Assembly (NCBI RefSeq): GCF_001544975.2
Contig: NZ_FCOG02000001.1
Coordinates: 124,001 to 188,000, forward strand
Length of the DNA stretch: 64,000 bases
Direction of reading: 5' to 3'
DNA from: Caballeronia arationis
GTDB lineage: Bacteria; Pseudomonadota; Gammaproteobacteria; Burkholderiales; Burkholderiaceae
The notes under the pieces were generated by a model. The model was given only the letters and a program-made list of their open reading frames with translations, ran no database searches and was not told the DNA's origin. The translations under genes were made by a program, and so were the position numbers. This document shows, one piece after another, positions 17,866 through 26,058 of this stretch. Position 1 is the first letter of the stretch, and each line of letters begins with the position of its first letter.

Positions 17866-18645
17866 ATGATTCTCGGCGACACGATTCTGGAAACGCGTGG
17901 CCTCACAAAAGAATTCAAAGGCTTCACCGCCGTGAATGGCGTGAACCTGCGCGTGCGCCGCGGCTCGATCCACGCGCTGATCGGACCGAACGGCGCGGGC
18001 AAGACCACCTGCTTCAACCTGCTCACGAAGTTTCTCGAACCGACGGCCGGACAGATCGTCTTCAACGGCGCAGACATCACGCGCGAGCGTCCCGCGCATA
18101 TCGCGCGGCGCGGCGTGATCCGCTCGTTCCAGATCTCCGCCGTTTTTCCGCACCTCACCGTGTTGCAGAACGTGCGCATCGGATTGCAGCGGCAGCTCGG
18201 CACGTCATTTCATTTCTGGCGCAGCGAGCGCTCGCTCGACAGCCTCAACGACCGCGCGATGGACCTGCTCACGCAAGTGGGGCTCACCGACTTTGCGGAC
18301 ACGAAGACGGTCGAACTCTCGTACGGACGCAAGCGCGCGCTCGAAATCGCGACCACGCTTTCGATGGAGCCCGAACTGATGCTGCTCGACGAACCGACGC
18401 AAGGTATGGGCCATGAAGATGTCGATCGTGTGACAGCGCTCATCAAGAAGGTCTCGGTGGGCCGCACCATCCTGATGGTCGAACACAACATGAACGTGAT
18501 CGCGGGCATCTCCGACACCATCACCGTGCTTCAGCGCGGCGAGGTGCTGGCCGAAGGCAACTACGCGGAAGTGTCGAAGAATCCGCTCGTGATGGAAGCC
18601 TACATGGGCAGCGCCGACGCCGCGCTGACGGGAGCGCACGCATGA
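17866..18645 (+). CDS. Branched-chain-type ABC transporter ATPase, LivG-like
   Basis: A 259-residue ATPase of the HAAT (LivG) class. Walker A is GPNGAGKTT, the signature motif is LSYGRKRALEIA instead of LSGGQ, Walker B is LMLLDEPTQGMG, and the H loop follows in MVEHNM. LivG ATPases drive inner-membrane import of hydrophobic amino acids, amides or related organic acids. ATG 17866 is preceded by GAAGGGGAC; an upstream ATG at 17854 would add four residues. It overlaps the following LivF-like gene by 4 bp (ATGA). The complete importer (two ATPases, binding protein, two permeases) spans 17866-22786. Confidence 0.9.
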   Translation: MILGDTILETRGLTKEFKGFTAVNGVNLRVRRGSIHALIGPNGAGKTTCFNLLTKFLEPTAGQIVFNGADITRERPAHIARRGVIRSFQISAVFPHLTVLQNVRIGLQRQLGTSFHFWRSERSLDSLNDRAMDLLTQVGLTDFADTKTVELSYGRKRALEIATTLSMEPELMLLDEPTQGMGHEDVDRVTALIKKVSVGRTILMVEHNMNVIAGISDTITVLQRGEVLAEGNYAEVSKNPLVMEAYMGSADAALTGAHA

Positions 18646-19403
18646 GCACGATCGTGGAGGAACGGCGCCCGCTCGATACGCGCGGTGCAGCGGGCAACGA
18701 TCCCGCACTCGAAATCTCGGGGCTTCAGGCGTGGTATGGGGAGTCGCACATCCTTCATGGCGTCGACCTGAAGGTGAATCGCGGCGAAGTCGTCACGCTG
18801 CTCGGGCGCAACGGCGCCGGGCGCACCACGACACTGCGCGCGATCATGGGCCTCACGGGCCGCCGCACCGGATCGATCCGCGTCGGCGGCCGCGAGACAA
18901 TCAGCATGCCGACGCACAAGATCGCGCATTGCGGCATCGGCTATTGCCCTGAAGAGCGTGGCATCTTTTCGAGCCTCTCGTGCGAGGAAAACCTCATGTT
19001 GCCGCCGCTCGTCGGCGACGAGAAGGCCAGCATGTCGCTCGACGAGATCTATTCGATGTTCCCGAACCTCAAGGAACGCCGCGCGAGCCAGGGCACGCGG
19101 CTTTCGGGCGGCGAACAGCAGATGCTCGCGGTCGCGCGCATCCTGCGCACCGGCGCGAACCTGCTCTTGCTCGACGAGATCTCGGAAGGACTCGCGCCCG
19201 TGATCGTGCAGGCGCTCGCGCGCATGATCCTGATGCTCAAGTCGCGCGGCTACACGATCGTGATGGTGGAACAGAATTTTCGCTTTGCGGCGCCGCTCGC
19301 CGATCGCTTCTATGTGATGGAGCACGGGAATATCGTCGAGCATTTCAACGCAGGGGAACTCGAAGCGAAGATGCCGGTGCTGCACGAACTGCTCGGGGTG
19401 TGA
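18642..19403 (+). CDS. Branched-chain-type ABC transporter ATPase, LivF-like, with Walker A Lys to Arg
   Basis: A 253-residue LivF-type ATPase. Signature LSGGEQQML, Walker B LLLLDEISEGLAP (Ile where Pro is usual) and the switch His region MVEQNF are present. The P-loop reads GRNGAGRTTT: the normally invariant Walker A lysine is Arg61. This could lower ATPase activity, leaving LivG as the main motor, or be tolerated. The gene overlaps the LivG-like stop by 4 bp, so translation is coupled. It has an unusually long N-terminal lead of ~24 residues before the ABC domain. The binding-protein gene follows after 120 bp. Confidence 0.88.
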   Translation: MSTIVEERRPLDTRGAAGNDPALEISGLQAWYGESHILHGVDLKVNRGEVVTLLGRNGAGRTTTLRAIMGLTGRRTGSIRVGGRETISMPTHKIAHCGIGYCPEERGIFSSLSCEENLMLPPLVGDEKASMSLDEIYSMFPNLKERRASQGTRLSGGEQQMLAVARILRTGANLLLLDEISEGLAPVIVQALARMILMLKSRGYTIVMVEQNFRFAAPLADRFYVMEHGNIVEHFNAGELEAKMPVLHELLGV

Positions 19404-19523
19404 TCGTCAACGGTTCGCAGTAGCGTCAGTACCGGTGCCGCATGCGCATGCCCGCAGACGGGATCGCATGTGTGCATGCGCCAGAAGCGCACAAGCAACA
19501 ACCATAAACCCATGGAGACTGGA

Positions 19524-20744
19524 ATGAAAAAGAAGACTCTCGCGCGCCTCTCTTCCCTTTGCTTTGCGGCTGCGGCGGCGGGCGTTGCATTGACGGCGGG
19601 CAGCGCTCAAGCCGCCGACGGCAATACGGTAAAGATCGGTTTCGTCACCGACTTGTCGGGTCTCTATGCCGACATCGACGGTCAAGGCGGCCTCGAAGCG
19701 ATCCGCATGGCGATCGCCGACTTCGGTGGCAAGGTCAACGGCAAGCCGATCGAACTCGTCTACGCTGACCATCAGAACAAGGCGGACATCGCTGCCTCGC
19801 GTTCGCGCGAATGGATCGACCGCGACGGCGTCAACGTGATCATCGGCGGCACCAACTCGGCGACGGCGCTTTCCACCGCGCAGGTCGCGGCAGAGAAGAA
19901 GACGCCGTACATCAACATCGGCGCGGGCGCGGATAACCTGACCAACGAGCAGTGCTCGCCGTACACCGTCCACTATGCCTACGACACCATGGCGCTGGCA
20001 AAGGGCACGGGCTCGGCAGTGACCAAGCAGGGCGGCAAGTCGTGGTACTTCCTCACCGCCGACTACGCGTTCGGCAAGGCGCTGGAAAAGAATACGTCCG
20101 ACGTGGTGAAGGCCAACGGCGGACAGGTGCTCGGCGCGGTGCGTCATCCGCTGTCGGCGTCGGACTTCTCGTCGTTCCTGTTGCAGGCACAAGGTTCGAA
20201 GGCGCAGGTGCTCGGCCTGGCAAATGCAGGCGGCGATACGATCAACTCGATCAAGGCCGCGAAGGAATTCGGCGTCACGAAGACGATGAAGCTCGCCGCG
20301 CTTCTTATCTTCATCAACGACATCCACAGCCTGGGACTCGAAACGACGCAAGGCCTCGTCGCGACCGACAGCTGGTACTGGAACAAGGACGACGCGGCGC
20401 GCAAGTGGGCGCAACGCTACTTCGGCAAGATGAAGAAGATGCCGTCGAGCCTGCAGGCCGCCGACTACTCCGCGGTCACGACCTACCTGAAGGCGGTGCA
20501 GGCAGCGGGCACGACCGACAGCGACAAGGTCATGGAGCAACTGCACAAGGCGAAGATCAACGACTTCTACGCGAAGGGCTACATTCGCGAAGACGGCAGC
20601 ATGATCCATGACATGTACCTGATGGAAGTGAAGAAGCCGTCGGAATCGAAGGAGCCGTGGGACTACTACAAGGTCACTGCGACGATTCCCGGCGACCAGG
20701 CATTCGGCACGAAGGCGGAGTCGCGCTGCAAGCTCTGGAAGTAG
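19524..20744 (+). CDS. ABC importer periplasmic binding protein (Peripla_BP_6)
   Basis: A 406-residue secreted binding protein. The Sec signal peptide is MKKKTLARLSSLCFAAAAAG and further hydrophobic residues, with cleavage likely after AGSAQA. The mature part begins with the type I fold motif VKIGFVTDLSGLYADIDG and belongs to the LivJ/amide-binding family (the KLAALLIFINDIHSLGLE segment is typical of a distinct ABC-substrate class with GMC/ALDH neighbours). ATG 19524 has a GGAG site 8 bp upstream. It delivers its ligand to the permeases encoded at 20931-22786. The ligand is unknown; context suggests an alcohol or an acid derived from it. Confidence 0.87.
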   Translation: MKKKTLARLSSLCFAAAAAGVALTAGSAQAADGNTVKIGFVTDLSGLYADIDGQGGLEAIRMAIADFGGKVNGKPIELVYADHQNKADIAASRSREWIDRDGVNVIIGGTNSATALSTAQVAAEKKTPYINIGAGADNLTNEQCSPYTVHYAYDTMALAKGTGSAVTKQGGKSWYFLTADYAFGKALEKNTSDVVKANGGQVLGAVRHPLSASDFSSFLLQAQGSKAQVLGLANAGGDTINSIKAAKEFGVTKTMKLAALLIFINDIHSLGLETTQGLVATDSWYWNKDDAARKWAQRYFGKMKKMPSSLQAADYSAVTTYLKAVQAAGTTDSDKVMEQLHKAKINDFYAKGYIREDGSMIHDMYLMEVKKPSESKEPWDYYKVTATIPGDQAFGTKAESRCKLWK

Positions 20745-20791
20745 CTTTGCATGAGACCAGAGCAGGCACATGGGATCAGGGCAAGCGTCGA

Positions 20792-20829
20792 AGCGCCAAC
20801 TCTGATCTACAGCGCCAACTCTGGTCGAC
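20792..20829 (+). repeat. 19-bp imperfect tandem repeat between binding-protein and permease genes
   Basis: Two adjacent units starting AGCGCCAACTCTG (20792-20810 and 20811-20829) that differ at only a few positions near the end. Probably a local slippage duplication in the 186-bp intergenic segment. Confidence 0.6.
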
Positions 20830-20930
20830 AGCTCTGCATGGGTAGTGCAAGAGCGGGACGGGACGGTGCGCGGCTGTAGCTGGCCGCTTGCCGCCGTTTT
20901 CGCGCCAAAACCACTCTGACGGCAGATTCG

Positions 20931-21815
20931 ATGGAAATTTTCGGCATTCCGCTCGTCGCGATGATGAGCCAGTTGCTGCTCGGGCTGGTCAACGGCTCGT
21001 TCTACGCGATCCTGAGTCTCGGGCTCGCGGTGATCTTCGGCTTGCTCAACGTGATCAACTTCGCCCATGGCGCGTTGTTCATGCTGGGCGCCATGCTCAC
21101 CTGGATGGGCTTTTCGTACTTCAACGTGCCGTACTGGGCGATGCTGCTGCTCGCGCCGGTGATCGTCGGCGTGTTCGGCATGGTGATCGAACGCACGATG
21201 CTCCGCTGGCTCTACAAGCTCGATCACCTCTACGGCCTCTTGCTCACCTTCGGCATCACGCTCGTGATCGAAGGCGTGTTCCGCTCCGTCTACGGCTCTT
21301 CGGGACAGCCCTACGACGTGCCGCCGCTCCTGTCAGGCGCGACCAACCTCGGCTTCATGTTCCTCCCGAACTATCGGGCGTGGGTCGTGGTGGCATCGCT
21401 CATCGTCTGCTTCGCGACCTGGTTCGTGATCGAGAAGACGCGTCTCGGCGCCTACCTGCGCGCGGGCACGGAAAACCCGAAGCTCGTCGAGGCGTTCGGC
21501 ATCAACGTGCCGTTGATGGTCACGCTCACCTACGGCTTCGGCGTGGCGCTCGCGGCGTTTGCAGGCGTGCTCGCGGCGCCGGTGATCCAGGTGTCGCCGC
21601 TGATGGGCCAGTCGATGATCATCACCGTGTTCGCGGTCGTCGTGATCGGTGGCATGGGGTCGATCATGGGATCGATTCTTACCGGGCTGCTGCTCGGCGT
21701 GATCGAAGGCCTGACGCGCGTGTTCTATCCGGAAGCGTCCGCGACGGTCGTCTTCGTCATCATGGCGCTCGTCCTCCTGGTGCGCCCTGCAGGACTCTTC
21801 GGCAAGGAAAAATGA
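20931..21815 (+). CDS. Branched-chain-type ABC permease, LivH-like
   Basis: A 294-residue inner-membrane permease with about eight transmembrane helices. It has the LivH fingerprint GLVNGSFYAILSLGLAVIFG and LNVINFAHGALFMLGA at the N-terminus and VIGGMGSIMGSILTGLLLG near the C-terminus (EAA-like loop). It forms the translocation pore together with the LivM-like subunit encoded immediately downstream, whose start overlaps its stop (ATGA). Confidence 0.9.
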   Translation: MEIFGIPLVAMMSQLLLGLVNGSFYAILSLGLAVIFGLLNVINFAHGALFMLGAMLTWMGFSYFNVPYWAMLLLAPVIVGVFGMVIERTMLRWLYKLDHLYGLLLTFGITLVIEGVFRSVYGSSGQPYDVPPLLSGATNLGFMFLPNYRAWVVVASLIVCFATWFVIEKTRLGAYLRAGTENPKLVEAFGINVPLMVTLTYGFGVALAAFAGVLAAPVIQVSPLMGQSMIITVFAVVVIGGMGSIMGSILTGLLLGVIEGLTRVFYPEASATVVFVIMALVLLVRPAGLFGKEK

Positions 21816-22786
21816 TGCAGAGAAAAGCGCTTTATGTGCTGTTGCTGATCGGCCTGATCGCCGCGCCGTTCGCGGGCGTCTATCCCGTGTTCATGATGAA
21901 GGTGCTGTGTTTCGCGCTCTTCGCAGCTGCGTTCAATCTGCTCATCGGCTACACGGGGCTGCTCTCGTTCGGTCACGCGATGTTCCTCGCGAGCGCCGGC
22001 TACACCACAGGCTACGTGATCCAGACACTCGGTTTCACACCCGAGGTCGGCGTGATCGCGGGGACGGCGGTCGCGACGGTACTGGGGCTCGTCGTCGGGC
22101 TGTTCGCAATCCGGCGCCAGGGCATCTATTTCGCGATGATCACGCTGGCGCTCGCGCAGATGGTCTACTTCGTGTTCCTGCAAGCGCCGTTCACGCACGG
22201 CGAAGATGGCCTGCAAGGCGTGCCGCGCGGCAAGCTCTTCGGCGCGATCGACCTTGGCTCCGACCTGACGCTCTATTACGTGCTGCTCGTCGTGATGGTG
22301 CTGGCGTTTGCGTTGATCGTGCGGATCGTGCACTCACCGTTCGGGCAGGTGCTGATCGCGATCAAGGAAAACGAGCCGCGCGCGATCTCGCTCGGCTACG
22401 ACACCGCACGCTTCAAACTGTTGGCGTTCATCCTGTCGGCGGGGCTGGCCGGGCTCGCCGGATCGCTAAAGGTGGTCGTGCTCGGATTCGAGACGCTCGG
22501 TGACGCCTACTGGACGATGTCAGGTCTCGTCGTGCTGATGACGCTCGTCGGCGGGATGAGCACGATGTTCGGGCCGCTGCTCGGCGCGGCGATCATCGTG
22601 GCGCTGGAGAACCGCCTCGGCGATATCGGCAGCGCACTCGCAAGAATCACCGGCGTCGACTGGTTCAACTCGTTCGGCGAATCCGTGACGATCGTGACCG
22701 GGCTCATCTTCATTGCGTGCGTGCTGGCTTTCCGGCGCGGCATCGTCGGCGAGATCATCGCGCGTGTGCGGCCGTTGCAGGGATAA
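21812..22786 (+). CDS. Branched-chain-type ABC permease, LivM-like
   Basis: A 324-residue permease with about nine hydrophobic helices. LivM hallmarks are FNLLIGYTGLLSFGHAMFLA, the FAIRRQGIYFAMITLALAQM segment, and the coupling-loop region AIKENEPRAISLGYDT. ATG 21812 overlaps the LivH-like stop (ATGATG), so translation is coupled; ATG 21815 in frame is equivalent. It completes the first importer. The next terminator-like hairpin is about 220 bp downstream and appears to belong to a separate small transcript. Confidence 0.9.
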   Translation: MMQRKALYVLLLIGLIAAPFAGVYPVFMMKVLCFALFAAAFNLLIGYTGLLSFGHAMFLASAGYTTGYVIQTLGFTPEVGVIAGTAVATVLGLVVGLFAIRRQGIYFAMITLALAQMVYFVFLQAPFTHGEDGLQGVPRGKLFGAIDLGSDLTLYYVLLVVMVLAFALIVRIVHSPFGQVLIAIKENEPRAISLGYDTARFKLLAFILSAGLAGLAGSLKVVVLGFETLGDAYWTMSGLVVLMTLVGGMSTMFGPLLGAAIIVALENRLGDIGSALARITGVDWFNSFGESVTIVTGLIFIACVLAFRRGIVGEIIARVRPLQG

Positions 22787-22904
22787 CCGGAAATCTTTGG
22801 CGATCCGAATCAAACTGCCGAAAAGGATTATCTGCGTTTAGCGGGTGCCGATAAAACATCGCCCATTTAAGGTGCTTTTATGCACCACTAGGGTAAATGC
22901 TAGG

Positions 22905-22933
22905 TTGTGACAGACCGTTTCGCAATTTACTAT
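22905..22933 (+). promoter_or_regulatory. Candidate sigma-70 promoter of an intergenic RNA
   Basis: TTGTGA-N17-TACTAT, four of six matches in each hexamer with ideal spacing. A CTAGG direct repeat abuts the -35 box and could be an operator. Confidence 0.45.
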
Positions 22934-22939
22934 GCGTCC

Positions 22940-23041
22940 TAGTTCTGTTGCACCGAATTTTTGAGGTGGAGAACGAGGAGACAACGAGGCACTAAGTGCC
23001 CGACCGAAAGCGCTGTTGGATGATTCCAACAGCGCTTTTTT
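22940..23041 (+). ncRNA. Candidate intergenic small RNA (~100 nt)
   Basis: The segment is bounded by a promoter-like element ending at 22933 and a very strong intrinsic terminator: a perfect 14-bp stem (23007-23020 with 23025-23038), a TGAT loop and a T run to 23041. It lies over 150 bp past the livM-like stop and 250 bp before the next gene, and contains no credible start codon with an open frame. A small GGCAC/GTGCC hairpin precedes the terminator, and purine-rich GGTGGAGAACGAGGAGA could pair with ribosome-site antisense targets. A long 3' UTR of the importer mRNA is the main alternative. Confidence 0.45.
23007..23041 (+). terminator. Strong intrinsic terminator of the candidate small RNA
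   Basis: A perfect 14-bp stem with a 4-nt loop (TGAT) followed by T residues; the best hairpin terminator in this part of the window. Confidence 0.88.
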
Positions 23042-23212
23042 ATTTGTTTTTCGCCTTTTCGTTTTATCTTTTGTCGGCTGAATTCGACGCCGGTTAATGC
23101 GCGTTTTCCCTTATCATTTTCGGCGGATTTCGCGGCATTTTCAAAAGCAGCTGCGAGCGGCCAGAATCCCTTCAAAACGCTTGCTACGCGCGGCTCGCCT
23201 CCGCTACACTCG

Positions 23213-23231
23213 CCATTCGCCGACCGAATGG
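23213..23231. promoter_or_regulatory. Inverted repeat operator candidate
   Basis: CCATTCG-N5-CGAATGG, a perfect 7+5+7 dyad 62 bp upstream of the binding-protein start. It overlaps a second dyad ACCGA-N4-TCGGT (23223-23236). It could be a regulator site for the second importer operon. Confidence 0.4.
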
Positions 23232-23292
23232 TCGGTGATTCAATTCCGCAAATCCGTCTTTAATCACACGAATAATCACGGGGCAGAAAGGC

Positions 23293-24459
23293 ATGAAGTT
23301 CGCATTGCGCTGGACCGCGGCGGCGATGATCGCAGCGGGTAGTTCGGTTTTCATGAGCACGCAGGTTTTCGCAGACGTGAAAGTGGGCGTGACCGTTTCC
23401 GCGACGGGTCCGGCTGCGTCGCTCGGTATTCCGGAGAAAAATACGATTGCGTTATTGCCCAAGGAAATCGCGGGACAAAAGGTGCAATACATCGTGCTCG
23501 ACGATGCCACTGATTCCACACAGGCCGTCAAGAACGCGCGCAAGCTGACGAGCGAAGATCACGTCGATGCGCTGATCGGCTCGACCGTCGTGCCGAACTC
23601 GCTCGCGATGATCGATGTAGCCGCTGAAACGTCCACGCCGATGATCTCGATGGCCGCGGCGGCCTCGATCGTCGAGCCGATGGACGCGAAGCGCGCGTGG
23701 GTCTTCAAGACGCCGCAGAACGACATCCTGATGGCGACGGCCATCGCGCAGCACATGTCGAATCATGGCGTGAAGACGGTGGCGTTCATCGGCTTTTCCG
23801 ACGCCTATGGCGAGAGCTGGTTCAAGGAGTTCGGCAAGGCCGCCGATCTCGCGAAGATCAAGGTCGTCGCGAACGAGCGCTTTGCGCGCAACGACGCGTC
23901 GGTGACGGGGCAGGTGCTGAAGATCGTCTCGCAGAATCCGGACGCGGTGCTGATCGCCGGTGCCGGCACACCGGCCGCGCTGCCGCAGAAGACGCTCAAG
24001 GAGCGCAACTACAAGGGCAAGATTTATCAGACGCACGGCGTCGCGAACAACGACTTCCTGCGCGTGTGCGGCAAGGATTGCGAGGGCACGTTCCTGCCGG
24101 CGGGGCCGCTGCTGGTTGCCGAGCAACTGCCCGATTCGAATCCCGTGAAGAGCGCAGCGCTTACTTATAAGAAGGCGTACGAGGCAGCGAACAGCGCGGG
24201 CTCGGTTTCGACTTTCGGCGGTCACGCATGGGACGCGGGTCTCATCCTGCAGCGCGCGATTCCTCTCGCGCTGAAGAAGGGGCAGCCGGGTACGCCGGCG
24301 TTTCGCGAGGCACTGCGGGCGGCCATCGAAAGCACGAAGGATCTTGCGGTGTCGCATGGCATCGTCAACATGAGCGCGAACGATCACTCGGGCCTCGATC
24401 AGCGCGCACGCGTGATGGTCGAGATCGTCGGCGGGAAGTGGAAGCTCGTCAGCAACTGA
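23293..24459 (+). CDS. ABC importer periplasmic binding protein, first of a tandem pair
   Basis: A 388-residue Peripla_BP_6 protein with a Sec signal peptide ending near STQVFA and a mature start VKVGVTVSATGPAASLGIPE. It is a close paralogue of the next gene: long blocks such as IPEKNTIALLPKEI, AWVFKTPQND, QTHGVANNDFLRVCGKDCEG and STFGGHAWDAG are shared. Both carry a Cys pair in VCGKDCEG, likely a disulfide in the periplasm. ATG 23293 follows GGCAGAAAGGC. It belongs to the importer encoded by 26059-29669. A terminator after it implies separate or differential expression from its twin. Confidence 0.88.
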   Translation: MKFALRWTAAAMIAAGSSVFMSTQVFADVKVGVTVSATGPAASLGIPEKNTIALLPKEIAGQKVQYIVLDDATDSTQAVKNARKLTSEDHVDALIGSTVVPNSLAMIDVAAETSTPMISMAAAASIVEPMDAKRAWVFKTPQNDILMATAIAQHMSNHGVKTVAFIGFSDAYGESWFKEFGKAADLAKIKVVANERFARNDASVTGQVLKIVSQNPDAVLIAGAGTPAALPQKTLKERNYKGKIYQTHGVANNDFLRVCGKDCEGTFLPAGPLLVAEQLPDSNPVKSAALTYKKAYEAANSAGSVSTFGGHAWDAGLILQRAIPLALKKGQPGTPAFREALRAAIESTKDLAVSHGIVNMSANDHSGLDQRARVMVEIVGGKWKLVSN

Positions 24460-24492
24460 GCACGCCGACACGATGAATTGAACCTGGAGAAC

Positions 24493-24523
24493 AAGGCGCG
24501 TTGCTTCATACGCGCCTTTTTTT
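24493..24523 (+). terminator. Intrinsic terminator between the tandem binding-protein genes
   Basis: A 9-bp stem AAGGCGCGT/ACGCGCCTT with an 8-nt loop and seven T residues, 34 bp after the first copy's stop. Confidence 0.82.
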
Positions 24524-24738
24524 CTGCGTAACGAGAAGCCCGTACGCATTCAGCAAAGCGGGCCCGTGAAGTGAGAGAAGGGCAGTTATGGAAAGGGTGC
24601 GCGGTCAGGGAAAACGATGCTAGGCACGCTTTCACGCGCTACATAGATTGACGCAGCAGCAAGGGCGGCAACTCGATAACAACTCGCAGCAGCGCACCGT
24701 CGGGGTGCGCGACAGCAATTCGCGTTTGGAGACAGGTC

Positions 24739-25911
24739 ATGAAAAAGACAAAACACTGGGTATGCACGGGCATTGCGCTCGCGGTCGCGGGCTTCGCACT
24801 CACCGGCGCAAGCGCCGCGTTCGCGCAGGTGAAGATCGGCGTCACGCTTTCGGCGACGGGGCCGGCGGCATCGCTTGGCATTCCCGAGAAAAACACCATT
24901 GCGCTCCTGCCTAAGGAAATCGGCGGCAAGTCGGTCGAATACATCGTGCTCGACGACGGCTCCGACACGAGCCGCGCCGTGCAGAACACTCGCAAGCTGA
25001 TCGACGAAGATCACGTCGACGCGATCATCGGCTCGACCGTGACGCCGAACTCGCTCGCGATGATCGACGCGGCGTCGTCGGCGAAGACGCCGATGATCTC
25101 GATGGCGGCATCGGCGGCGATCATCTCGCCGATGGACGCGAAAAAGGCGTGGGTCTTCAAGACGCCGCAGAACGACGCACTGATGGCCGACGCCATCGCG
25201 AGCTACATGGAAAAGCACGGCGTGAAGACGGTCGGTTTCATCGGCTTCGCGGATGCCTACGGCGACGGCTGGTACAACGTGTTCAGCGCGGCTGCCACGG
25301 CGCACAAGCTGAAGATCGTCACGAACGAGCGCTACAACCGCACCGATACGTCGGTGACTGGCCAGGTGTTGAAGACGATGGGCGCGAATCCGGATGCGGT
25401 GCTGATCGCGGGCGCGGGCACGCCTTCCGCGCTGCCGGCGAAGGCGCTCAAGGAGCGCGGTTACAAGGGCAAGGTCTATCAGACTCATGGCGTCGCAAAT
25501 AACGACTTCCTGCGCGTGTGCGGCAAGGATTGCGAAGGCGAACTGCTGCCCGCCGGTCCGGTGCTCGTGACCGATCAGTTGCCGGACAGCAACCCGGTGA
25601 AGAAGTCATCGGCTGCGTACAAGAATGCGTACGAGAAGGCCTATGGCGCAGGCTCGCTGTCGACGTTCGGCGGCCACGCCTGGGATGCGGGCCAGATGCT
25701 CCAGCGCGCGATTCCCGAGGCGCTGAAGAAGGCCCAGCCGGGCACGGAAGCGTTCCGCGAGGCGCTGCGCGCGTCGCTGGAAAGCCTGAAGGACTTGCCC
25801 GTGGCGCACGGCATCATGAACATGACGCCGACCGATCACAACGGTTTCGATGACCGCGCACGCGTGATGGTGCAGATCGTCGACGGCAAGTGGAAGCTGC
25901 AGAACGACTGA
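24739..25911 (+). CDS. ABC importer periplasmic binding protein, second of a tandem pair
   Basis: A 390-residue paralogue of the preceding protein, aligned over the whole mature length and differing mainly in the signal peptide (MKKTKHWVCTGIALAVAG, cleavage after AAFA) and scattered surface positions. The VCGKDCEG Cys pair is conserved. ATG 24739 follows TTGGAGACAGGTC, a good ribosome site. The duplication is upstream of one set of permease and ATPase genes, which suggests two ligand specificities feeding one importer. The gap to the LivH-like gene is 147 bp with no strong terminator, so cotranscription is likely. Confidence 0.88.
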   Translation: MKKTKHWVCTGIALAVAGFALTGASAAFAQVKIGVTLSATGPAASLGIPEKNTIALLPKEIGGKSVEYIVLDDGSDTSRAVQNTRKLIDEDHVDAIIGSTVTPNSLAMIDAASSAKTPMISMAASAAIISPMDAKKAWVFKTPQNDALMADAIASYMEKHGVKTVGFIGFADAYGDGWYNVFSAAATAHKLKIVTNERYNRTDTSVTGQVLKTMGANPDAVLIAGAGTPSALPAKALKERGYKGKVYQTHGVANNDFLRVCGKDCEGELLPAGPVLVTDQLPDSNPVKKSSAAYKNAYEKAYGAGSLSTFGGHAWDAGQMLQRAIPEALKKAQPGTEAFREALRASLESLKDLPVAHGIMNMTPTDHNGFDDRARVMVQIVDGKWKLQND

Positions 25912-26058
25912 CGCGTTTTAGACGCGTCGCTGACCAGGCGCGTCTCGTTGTCGAAAGCGGCGCACCGGGGGATCGGCGCGCCGCTTTCCCATGTTTTGCC
26001 GCGCTCGCCCAGCTGCTATCCGCAGCAACCGGGAGCCGGCCGATTTCAAAGAGGAAGT

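Larger units (their letters stand above)
22787..23292. other. 506-bp intergenic region with a probable small RNA
   Basis: No protein-coding gene seen. It contains a CTAGG-N7-CTAGG direct repeat (22888-22904), the promoter at 22905-22933, a probable ~100-nt RNA ending at a strong terminator (to 23041), an AT-rich stretch, and an inverted repeat at 23213-23231 upstream of the next gene. Confidence 0.55.

Noticed and set aside
19440..19480. GCATGCGCATGC and nearby GCATG-rich palindromes before a binding-protein gene as an operator
   Set aside because: Short, low-complexity alternating GC palindromes are common in this genome type, and no regulator is indicated.
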